Source: a virus
Strand: one strand, 5' to 3'
Length of the DNA stretch: 64,000 nt
IMG/VR virus record: IMGVR_UViG_3300000956_000011
Span: 1-64,000 of that record
Every line of letters begins with the position of its first letter. Positions within the stretch are counted from its first letter, which is position 1. Positions 50,632-58,086 of the stretch are shown in pieces. A program made the translations under genes and the position numbers. Below the pieces are notes generated by a model. That model made no database searches. It had not been told where the DNA came from and worked only from the letters and a program-made list of their open reading frames with translations.

Positions 50632-51253
50632 TGTTCTTCGCATCCCGAATGTTGATTCGCGGCTTGATGGCTGGCATGCCTTCTTTGTCGTTGTTGTTGT
50701 AGTAGCTGAACCGGCCGTACGAGGAAGAGCAGTGCTGCATGACCTCGAACCCGTTTTTGCGCAAGGCAACACCGACCGACGCGTAGGTCTGCTCGTCCGG
50801 CACCTTGAAAGACGCGTGCGCCATCACAGCGGCTTGGCGTCCGTGCGCGCAGGCATCGGCGAGGCTGCCGTGGTACGGGCTGAAGCCACTGTGGACACGC
50901 ATGAGCTCGAGCCGGTAGTCGAGCTTCTCGTTGCCCAGGAACCAGTACGACACCGAGTAGGCCGACTCGATGGGCAAGGTGGTCACCTCGTCCTCGGCCT
51001 GATTGAAGGCCACCCACCCGCGTCGCAGCGCACGCGCCATGAAGCCGAACAACGCTTCATCACTGGCGAAGTACAACGCCATCTCATCGATGAAGTACGT
51101 GGGGCCGAACAACCCACGCACGCGCTCGTTGGCCATATGCCACCTGTCGTCAACCTTCTCCAGAATGTGGTCGACATTTCGGATAGTCACCTTGTCGGGC
51201 GTCATCGCCTCCCGACCCATCATCTGTTGAATGGAGTCCAGAAAATTCGACAT
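50624..51253 (-). CDS. Hypothetical protein paired with the SDR
   Basis: The protein has 209 residues from the ATG at 51253. It is mixed alpha/beta with many Tyr, His and Met (FGPTYFIDEMALYFA, CSSSYGRFSYYNNND). It overlaps the SDR start, so the two are likely partners. I do not recognise the family. Confidence 0.75.
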   Translation of the reverse strand: MSNFLDSIQQMMGREAMTPDKVTIRNVDHILEKVDDRWHMANERVRGLFGPTYFIDEMALYFASDEALFGFMARALRRGWVAFNQAEDEVTTLPIESAYSVSYWFLGNEKLDYRLELMRVHSGFSPYHGSLADACAHGRQAAVMAHASFKVPDEQTYASVGVALRKNGFEVMQHCSSSYGRFSYYNNNDKEGMPAIKPRINIRDAKNNA

Positions 51254-51267
51254 GTTGTCCACTTTGC

Positions 51268-54200
51268 CTAACCCTTCAACTTGTCCGGATCTAGGACCCA
51301 GAGCTCCGTCGCGTAAATCGCCCGCCTGTATTCTCGCCGCTTGAACCCACGCACCAACAAGAGATGACGCTTCGGGTCTAGTTCCCATATCAGGTTCTTG
51401 TACTTCTCATACAGACCCCCGTACCTGTGTACCGTAATGGTCAGGGGTCCGGTTTCGTCTTCACCGAGAATTACCGTCCAGTTCACATACTGCGGCTCTT
51501 TCACCGTGGACGGATCAAGCTCGTCGCCAGTGCGAGAGCGGTGCAGCTCGTATAGGTCCTTCAGGTTGCGCTCGCGCACCGCCACCAAAGCCACGTGTTC
51601 ACCCGTCAGCGGCTCGTACGGCACGTCTTCGGCCCTACTGGTGGGCCTGCGCATGCCTTCCGGCTCGGCGTTGCGGTTGAGCCAACCACGCGCCTTGCTG
51701 AGCTTGCGCGCCAACAGCTTGATCTCGAAAGGATCATCGAGGTCACAGAAGTCCCGCACCTTCTCCATGGTGGCCGGTCCGATGCCTTTCACAGCAACGA
51801 AGTCATCCCAGCCGAGCCCGGTCAGACGCGTAGCTTCGTTGCCCACGAGCGTGCGCCACTCCACCATAGCTAATGCTGTCTTGTCGCCAATGCCAGGGAT
51901 CTGAACCAGACCGGCCAAGAGCCCGTCCCCGACCACCGACCACGATACCTGGCTGCGGGCAGGATCCGGAGGGAGGATAGCAATGCCTTTCGCAGCCGCT
52001 TCCTTAAGCATGTCGAAACCACGCTCGCCAGGCTTGCAATCGAACTTCTGCAGAGACGCGCAGTAGAACTCCAGCGGGTATTTCACCTTCAGCCACATTG
52101 TCCAGTACGCGATCATGGCGTACGAAATGGAGTGCGCTGAGTTGAACGCGTACGCGCCAGCGGTTACGAGCTGCTTCCATATCTTGCCTGCGAACAATTC
52201 CTTGACGCCGTTGGCCTTGCAGCCGTCCATGAACAGTTCGCGCATGCGGTTGAACGCCTGCTCGCCTTGCTTCTTGGAAATGAGCTTGCGGATCTTAGCC
52301 GCGTTCTCCCAGCTGAAGTTCGCGAGCTTGCGCACCACCTGTAGGATCTGCTCCTGGTACACGATCTGATAGTTGGTCCACTGGGTAATCTCGTCAACCA
52401 CCGGATGAAGTCGCTCCGCCTTCTTACGGCCGTGTTTGACCTGAATGTACTCGGCCGCTGCACCGCTGTGCAACGGACCCGGCCTACTCAGCGCGTTGAT
52501 GTCGCCCAATTCCATGAAGTTGTCTGGCTTCACCTCTCGATTTACGGAGCGCATGGCGCGGCCGTCAAACTGAAAGACACCAACTACTTCGTTGCGCTTG
52601 AAGGCTTCGTACACTTCCTCCTCGTCGAGCGGAACCGTATACAATTCCTCGAGGGTCATGTCGATCATCTTCAGGCACCGAGCGATGACGTTCATTGTGG
52701 TCAGACCCAGGGCATCAATCTTCAGCGCGTTGATGTGCTCAGCGTCATACTTGTCGAAACTGACCACATTGCGCACCAGCCCGGTCTTGGCGTCCTCGCG
52801 AGTGTACACGGCCGCGCCCTCGGTCAGGGGCTGGTTGGCCACCACGAGCCCAGCCGCGTGCACGCTGAACGTCTTCAGGCTGCCCTCCAACAGTTCCGCC
52901 TTACGCAGGTCCGGGAACTGCCTCATGATGGCAGCCACTTTCGGGAACATGGCGATGCTGTCCTCAATGGTTGCGTTACCGCGCAGGTCACCCGAGGACC
53001 GTTCAATGATCATTTCTTTCACGGTCTTGACCGCGTACTCCGGGATGCGGTGCACGCGCGCAATGTCATCGAGGCTATTCTTGCCCTTGTAGTTCGTGAA
53101 GGTACCAATGTTGCCCACGCGCTCTTCGCCATACAGCTCAACGAGATGCTGGCGGATCTCCCACCTGCGCTCGTCGTCGAAGTCCAGGTCGATATCAGGC
53201 AGGTCATGGCGGTTGGCGTCGATGAATCTCTCGAACAGCAAAGTGGGGAACAGCATGGGGTTGACCTCGGTGATGCGCAGTAGGTAGCACACGAGGCTGG
53301 CTGCACCAGAACCACGGGCGGGGCCAACGGCAATGTCGTTGTTCTTAGCCCAGCGAACCAATTCCGCGATGACCAGGAAGTAGTCCTCGAACTTCTTGGA
53401 CAGAATGAGGTCCATCTCGTACTTGACGCGCTCGCCGTAAATGCGCCGTTCTTTTTCGGTCAGCGAACTGAAACCCCGATACCCCCATCCTTCCCGACAC
53501 CACTCCCACAGCAACTCGTCCGACGGGCGCTCGCCCGGGAACTTGAGCTCCTGGAACTTAGGGATGGTGACGTTGCACCGCTCGGCTATTTCCAGGGTGT
53601 TGTCCATGGCCTCATCGGCAAAGGAGCGGTCCAGCCCCGTCCGCATCAGATCCCGATGAATTTCCCCAACTGGGCGCGGAGCTAGCACAATGTCATACTC
53701 CCAGCTTTGCGACTGGGCCTCCACGGTGTTGCCTTTGCCGCCACGGCCGATTGCGTGCAACACCGGATACATCGACTTAAGCTTCGGATCGGGGTAGTGG
53801 CAATCCAGCGTGGCCACTAGCGGCAGGTCCATGCGCGCGCCCAACTCCGCTAGAACTCCGTTGTACAACCGCTGACGCTTGAGCTGCGGGTGCGGCATGA
53901 CTTCCAGGTAGTAACGGTCGGGAAAGGTGTCCGCGAACCACCCTGCTACCCGTTGGGCCGCAGCCATGTCTGCTCGGTCACGCTCGGGGTTCAGCTTGCC
54001 ACCAATAGCCTTGTCCGCCAGCAAGCCACCCATGCACCCGCTCAGTACGATCAAGCCCTCGTTGTACTGCTGGAGCATCTCACTGGTAACCGTTGGCTTG
54101 TACTTGAAGTTGCGCCAAGTAGCGGAGACAAGGCGATTCAGGTTTCGATAACCCTCTTCACTTTCTGCAATCACGGTCAGGTGGTGCTTGAGCTGCCCCC

Positions 54201-54426
54201 GTTCGTCGCCCGTCTCGCAGTAGGCCTCCACGCCGAATATCATCTTGATACCCGCCTGTTGGCAGGCTTTCTCTCCTTTGACGTGTCCGCTGACGTTACC
54301 ATGATCTGTTAGAGAGAAAGCGGGATATCCAAGCGCGGCCACCGCATTCACATGCTCCTCCACCGGACGGAACCCGTCTAGATAGCTATTGGTGGCATGG
54401 TGGTGAAGGTTGACGAACTGTCTCAA
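51268..54426 (-). CDS. dnaE: DNA polymerase III alpha subunit
   Basis: The protein has 1052 residues. The N-terminal PHP domain shows LHHHATNSYLDG and LTDHGNVSGH. The palm carries GSGAASLVCYLL and the catalytic PDIDLDFDDE. Later come ALSRPGPLHSG, the NSAHSISYAMIAYW stretch and a helix-hairpin-helix GIGPATMEKV. A TTG at 54426 with GGAGG five bases upstream is the most plausible start; the earlier ATG at 54483 lacks one. Phages with a DnaE-type polymerase usually replicate without the host alpha subunit. No clamp or proofreading gene was seen here. Confidence 0.95.
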   Translation of the reverse strand: MRQFVNLHHHATNSYLDGFRPVEEHVNAVAALGYPAFSLTDHGNVSGHVKGEKACQQAGIKMIFGVEAYCETGDERGQLKHHLTVIAESEEGYRNLNRLVSATWRNFKYKPTVTSEMLQQYNEGLIVLSGCMGGLLADKAIGGKLNPERDRADMAAAQRVAGWFADTFPDRYYLEVMPHPQLKRQRLYNGVLAELGARMDLPLVATLDCHYPDPKLKSMYPVLHAIGRGGKGNTVEAQSQSWEYDIVLAPRPVGEIHRDLMRTGLDRSFADEAMDNTLEIAERCNVTIPKFQELKFPGERPSDELLWEWCREGWGYRGFSSLTEKERRIYGERVKYEMDLILSKKFEDYFLVIAELVRWAKNNDIAVGPARGSGAASLVCYLLRITEVNPMLFPTLLFERFIDANRHDLPDIDLDFDDERRWEIRQHLVELYGEERVGNIGTFTNYKGKNSLDDIARVHRIPEYAVKTVKEMIIERSSGDLRGNATIEDSIAMFPKVAAIMRQFPDLRKAELLEGSLKTFSVHAAGLVVANQPLTEGAAVYTREDAKTGLVRNVVSFDKYDAEHINALKIDALGLTTMNVIARCLKMIDMTLEELYTVPLDEEEVYEAFKRNEVVGVFQFDGRAMRSVNREVKPDNFMELGDINALSRPGPLHSGAAAEYIQVKHGRKKAERLHPVVDEITQWTNYQIVYQEQILQVVRKLANFSWENAAKIRKLISKKQGEQAFNRMRELFMDGCKANGVKELFAGKIWKQLVTAGAYAFNSAHSISYAMIAYWTMWLKVKYPLEFYCASLQKFDCKPGERGFDMLKEAAAKGIAILPPDPARSQVSWSVVGDGLLAGLVQIPGIGDKTALAMVEWRTLVGNEATRLTGLGWDDFVAVKGIGPATMEKVRDFCDLDDPFEIKLLARKLSKARGWLNRNAEPEGMRRPTSRAEDVPYEPLTGEHVALVAVRERNLKDLYELHRSRTGDELDPSTVKEPQYVNWTVILGEDETGPLTITVHRYGGLYEKYKNLIWELDPKRHLLLVRGFKRREYRRAIYATELWVLDPDKLKG

Positions 54427-54508
54427 GTGAACCTCCGTTGGGGGAGGGCGAGGGCTCGCACACATGCAGCTGGGGGAATACATGGTGCGGTAGCCCTCGC
54501 CCGGATCT

Positions 54509-55060
54509 TTACGGCTTCGGGTGCTCGATCACGGGCCGTGGTCCGCTGCCCTGCCCGCGCTTGCGCGGAGTGGGCTTGGACCTCTCCTCACCAGGTACCG
54601 GCACCTCGCCGACGACGGGTAGGTTCGTCGCTGTCTGCTCCTCCTGGGGTAGGGGGTCGCCGTAGTGCATTTCGGCCAACCTCCGAGCCTGCTCTGGGTT
54701 GAGCGGACCCAGCTCGAGGCTGTTGACCTGCCCCACGTACGCCAGCCCAGGAGCCTGCACCGTAGATGCCTGGGGTTCGTCGCCCCACTCGACGCCGTCG
54801 TCCATGTTGATGATCGCGAAGGCCAGCGTATTGATCATATCGAGCATGGTCTCGCGCGGGTGTTCTTTGGTGCCGTTCAACAGGATGTTCCCCCCGCGCC
54901 ACACCATGTTCCGAACGCGCTTGGCCTTCTCCAGCACCCGACTGACGTTACCGCGCCAGCCCTGGTCTCTCCAGGAATCGCCGTAATGCAGGTTCTTACT
55001 TGCGAAGAGCCGGGCGGCCTCCGCGAAAACTTCCTCTACACGTGCCTGGCTGTTGCTCAC
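54509..55060 (-). CDS. DUF1599/MazG-like nucleotide-modification-associated protein, candidate
   Basis: The protein has 183 residues from a GTG overlapping the preceding stop (GTGA). Residues 15-75 read AARLFASKNLHYGDSW, NVSRVLEKAKRVR and ETMLDMINTLAFAI, the order found in DUF1599 (nucleotide-modification-associated domain 1). The C-terminal third is a disordered Pro/Lys/Arg tail. The match is by eye and moderate. Confidence 0.72.
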   Translation of the reverse strand: MSNSQARVEEVFAEAARLFASKNLHYGDSWRDQGWRGNVSRVLEKAKRVRNMVWRGGNILLNGTKEHPRETMLDMINTLAFAIINMDDGVEWGDEPQASTVQAPGLAYVGQVNSLELGPLNPEQARRLAEMHYGDPLPQEEQTATNLPVVGEVPVPGEERSKPTPRKRGQGSGPRPVIEHPKP

Positions 55061-55290
55061 TTCTCGGTCTCCTCTTCCTCGTCTAGCTTCAGGGCTGTCA
55101 AGGGTGGGTTGAATTCGACCTGCTCCCAGCTGTCCCGGTTGAATTCCGTGAGGACGTATTCGGGGTCCACGACCCCGTGCTCGTTGACCTGCGCCACGTA
55201 TAGCTGGAGCACCCGCTCGTCCGTCACGTACCAATCCCGCGCTTGCGGGTAGTCACGCTCGCCATAGTGCGTACGAACCCGAACACCCAT
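55057..55290 (-). CDS. Small hypothetical protein
   Basis: The protein has 77 residues with an acidic tail. It is strand-rich with aromatic residues (DWYVTDERVLQLYVAQVNEHG). The ATG at 55290 overlaps the preceding stop (TGATG). Function unknown. Confidence 0.7.
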   Translation of the reverse strand: MGVRVRTHYGERDYPQARDWYVTDERVLQLYVAQVNEHGVVDPEYVLTEFNRDSWEQVEFNPPLTALKLDEEEETEK

Positions 55291-55946
55291 CACACATTCC
55301 TCTCTTCTCTCCAGGAGAGAATCCTGTCAGCGAAGTATTCCCGAGCCTGCTCTAGGTCGGAGATACGAAGGCTCTCGCCATCTTTGTTGTACGGCCTATC
55401 GATGATGTGCGCAGGCAAGCCCACACGATCCGCCAGCGCACATTGCTCCGGCTCGTCATCAAGCACACCGACCACACGCTCTATGCCTACCAGACTGGCC
55501 AGGTTGCGGTACTTCTGAGACCCGAATAGGACACCGTCGTACTGAATGCCGTTGTTGCGCAACCAAAAGCGCGTGTCTGGGTCGATGTTGTCAAGCCGCA
55601 GCCACGGCCGCGTCGTACACACCCACACTTCGGCCCCAGCTTGCCGCAAGACCCACGTAAGCCCCTTGGCCCCATGACGTACCGGCATCCCCCTCTTGAA
55701 GCGCCCTTGGCGGTAACCAAGCTTCATCTGGCGGTACGTGATCTTACTGACGCCAAAGCACTTCCAGTACGGCATGCTGCCGTCCCAATGGCGAATGACG
55801 GGGCGCTGCAAGTACATCTCCGCATACTCCGCGAAGTGCTCATGGTACTCCCCGAGTGTGCCGTCAATGTCCAGCCCGACCACTGGCCGCAGCACCTGCC
55901 CCGGTGCGGCATACATCGTCTTGCGCGGGGCTAGTTTGAGCTTCAT
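55290..55946 (-). CDS. HAD-superfamily phosphatase
   Basis: The protein has 218 residues. Motif I is LDIDGTLGE, motif II is CTTRP and motif IV is VGVLDDEPEQ. It is a haloacid-dehalogenase-type phosphatase, perhaps acting on nucleotides given its neighbours. GGAGGGGGA precedes the ATG, with ATGA overlap. Confidence 0.85.
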   Translation of the reverse strand: MKLKLAPRKTMYAAPGQVLRPVVGLDIDGTLGEYHEHFAEYAEMYLQRPVIRHWDGSMPYWKCFGVSKITYRQMKLGYRQGRFKRGMPVRHGAKGLTWVLRQAGAEVWVCTTRPWLRLDNIDPDTRFWLRNNGIQYDGVLFGSQKYRNLASLVGIERVVGVLDDEPEQCALADRVGLPAHIIDRPYNKDGESLRISDLEQAREYFADRILSWREERNV

Positions 55947-56215
55947 TCCCCCTCCGGCGCGCAACACATGGCAACCCAGTTCGGACTTTCCTCCGGGCAG
56001 TGGTCCAGCGCGATCTTCTTGCGAATGGGAGTATCCGGGACGTACCGCGTGCGGCAACGAGCGCATCGACCGCCGAACATAGCCTTGCGCCAACCAGGGG
56101 TCGCCAAAAGCTCTTCAACCGCTTGTTGATACTCCTCCCGTGTGCGATCTACAGTGCCGTTGCATATCCCACAAAAGGCACGTGTTAGCTCGTGGATGCA
56201 TTGCTCATCACTCAC
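55943..56215 (-). CDS. Small zinc-finger protein
   Basis: The protein has 90 residues with CIH, CGIC, CARC and CC motifs, likely two zinc sites. The GTG start overlaps the MazG stop (GTGA). It is coupled to the HAD phosphatase downstream. Function unknown. Confidence 0.75.
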   Translation of the reverse strand: MSDEQCIHELTRAFCGICNGTVDRTREEYQQAVEELLATPGWRKAMFGGRCARCRTRYVPDTPIRKKIALDHCPEESPNWVAMCCAPEGE

Positions 56216-56598
56216 GGCAACACAACCCCCTCCACCGTTGCGGGTGGTTGGTAGTTGGGACCTTTCAGGACCTTACCGTCCTCGCGCATTATTGGTTTGC
56301 CGTCGACGAGTTTGGACATATTGGAGGCGTGAACACGGCGCAATGCCTCGTCAATGTCAAGACCCAAGGCCACTCCCGTTCCGTATAAGACGTAGACGGC
56401 ATCTGCGATCTCCTTGGCCACACGACCCAGGCAACTCACGTTTTCTGGGTCGAGCATCAGCTCTGCCAATTCGTCACCGAGCTCGGCGTATTCCTCGGCC
56501 ATCAACCTCCAGCGTAGCTGAACAACATCGAGGGATCTTTCATTGATGTGGCTACCGAAGATTTCGTGGAACTCACGAACCATCTCCTGTGGCGTCAT
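56212..56598 (-). CDS. MazG-like nucleotide pyrophosphohydrolase
   Basis: The protein has 128 residues. The alpha-helical motif E-E-x2-E (AEEYAELGDEL) and the later KEIADAVYVLYG supply the metal-binding Glu and Asp residues of MazG enzymes. It hydrolyses nucleoside triphosphates to monophosphates, which fits removal of unwanted nucleotides. It overlaps both neighbours. Confidence 0.86.
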   Translation of the reverse strand: MTPQEMVREFHEIFGSHINERSLDVVQLRWRLMAEEYAELGDELAELMLDPENVSCLGRVAKEIADAVYVLYGTGVALGLDIDEALRRVHASNMSKLVDGKPIMREDGKVLKGPNYQPPATVEGVVLP

Positions 56599-57392
56599 GA
56601 AAACTCCTTCACTTTGCGCGCAGTGGCTTCGTAGGCCTCATGGCTCAGTACACCCTTTTGCCAGCGCCCGTAGCGGCCGACTCGCAGAATGGAGGGTAGG
56701 CAGTCACAGTCCGCGCTGAGCGGCTTATGAAATTCAGCCACGTCTTTCAGCGGTGGCTTGCGCCTATGCCCAGGCCATTCAACTGTTGTGTAACCGAAGA
56801 CATTGCACGCGCGGTACCAACTGACGTCGTTACCACCCTGGCACCACACAGTGAAAGGTGGAACGCGGTACCCGTAGTCTTGTTCGACACTTTGCCGCCC
56901 AGGCGCGTCCCCGATGGCCCAGCACTTAACAGACGAGAAAGTGTGCTGGTCGCCTGCCTGGCACAACACTGGAGCGGGCAGGCTGCTGATGCACGCGTCG
57001 GGCATGAAGTCACTCAGCATCGGCACAATGTCGCCTGGCGACAACCGCACGTCTACGATCCGGTCAGTAAACCGATGCCAGAGACGATCGTAGGTTGCTC
57101 GCAAATCCCAGGCGAGATGGTTGCCCGCGTATTGCTGCGGACTCACCGGGAGGGAGAGGCTTCCGTATACCTTACGCCGATATTCTTCAACTTCACCGTA
57201 CAGCCGGTACTGAACCTCCTCGCCATTTCCCTCTGTGACACCGGGAATAGGCGCGTGCAGGTACTGGCATCCGTACAAATGAGACGGACGTGAAACGCTC
57301 AGGATCTTCACCTCCGCCCCGGTGTTCTCCGCAGCTTGTGCGCTGATGAGCCCAGCTGGACCGCAGCCCAGCACCAATACCCGCGCGGTCAT
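56595..57392 (-). CDS. FAD/NAD(P)-binding oxidoreductase
   Basis: The protein has 265 residues. It starts with a Rossmann fold (VLVLGCGPAGLISAQAAENTG). The middle and end contain several Cys and Trp but no second obvious motif. It overlaps the MazG gene by four bases, so it may act in a nucleotide or base-modification path. Substrate unknown. Earlier in-frame codons overlap the 89-residue gene, so the ATG at 57392 was chosen. Confidence 0.8.
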   Translation of the reverse strand: MTARVLVLGCGPAGLISAQAAENTGAEVKILSVSRPSHLYGCQYLHAPIPGVTEGNGEEVQYRLYGEVEEYRRKVYGSLSLPVSPQQYAGNHLAWDLRATYDRLWHRFTDRIVDVRLSPGDIVPMLSDFMPDACISSLPAPVLCQAGDQHTFSSVKCWAIGDAPGRQSVEQDYGYRVPPFTVWCQGGNDVSWYRACNVFGYTTVEWPGHRRKPPLKDVAEFHKPLSADCDCLPSILRVGRYGRWQKGVLSHEAYEATARKVKEFS

Positions 57393-57658
57393 GCGGACTG
57401 CCCGTATTCTCGAGCTTGATTGGCGGTCATGTGAACCATGACGCCCATTCCCCCTCGGACTTGTTCTGGCAGAAAGGCGAGGAGGGCTTTTCGCGTGTCC
57501 GCGTAGGTCTTGTCTAGTGCGTCGATGGCGTTCTGGATGCGACGCCAGTCTGTTTCGAACAGTTCGTCGTCTACGAGTACTTCGTGGGCCTCCCTCTCTC
57601 TGGATACGCTGACCTCCTCGTAGCCGTCTCGCCACTGAACGTTGATCTCGCACTTCAC
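57389..57658 (-). CDS. Small hypothetical protein
   Basis: The protein has 89 residues. The first 30 form a beta hairpin; the rest is helical with a basic end. It overlaps both neighbours by four bases (ATGA). Function unknown. Confidence 0.72.
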   Translation of the reverse strand: MKCEINVQWRDGYEEVSVSREREAHEVLVDDELFETDWRRIQNAIDALDKTYADTRKALLAFLPEQVRGGMGVMVHMTANQAREYGQSA

Positions 57659-58086
57659 GTCAATCCCCTTTCAGTAGGCCACATCAACGGAATCTCCAGC
57701 GGAGTCGTTGGTGGCATTCGTCGTGCGTAGTATTCCGGGTTTACCCGAATGAGATTGCTTCTCTGAGACAAATGGAACCGGGGGTTGCCGCACCACCGTG
57801 GCGGGACCGGCGCGAGCGGCCAGCCCGCGCGGCTCAGGGCAACATGAGCACGAATTACCCGTTGTTCGGGATTGTACCCTCGTCGCACCATCTCTCTCTC
57901 GGCAGAAGCTACGTAGTGCAGCAGAGCGGCGGGGTGTTCTCCCCATGCCCGCGCGTCCCGCCAGCTCAGGTCCCCGACGTAGATGTTGCGCAGGCATTGC
58001 AATCCTTCGAAGACAATTTCGAAAATATGCTCGTTGGCAAGCACTTCCAGGTTCTTGTGCGTGCTGGAAAATGGTAGCCAGATCAT
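57655..58086 (-). CDS. MSMEG_6728-like (pyrimidine-dimer glycosylase-related) protein
   Basis: The protein has 143 residues. The start (WLPFSSTHKNLEVL), a W-GEHPAALLHYV middle, MVRRGY, and the final SNLIRVNPEYYARR with MWPT match the pattern of MSMEG_6728-type proteins, related to DNA glycosylases that remove UV dimers. Its ATG overlaps the primase stop. A DNA-repair role is inferred; the match is by eye. Confidence 0.68.
   Translation of the reverse strand: MIWLPFSSTHKNLEVLANEHIFEIVFEGLQCLRNIYVGDLSWRDARAWGEHPAALLHYVASAEREMVRRGYNPEQRVIRAHVALSRAGWPLAPVPPRWCGNPRFHLSQRSNLIRVNPEYYARRMPPTTPLEIPLMWPTERGLT

Noticed and set aside
51268-54483. ATG at 54483 as polymerase start
   Set aside because: The first 19 residues are Pro/Ser/Cys-rich and unlike a PHP N-terminus. 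TTG at 54426 has an ideal ribosome-binding site.
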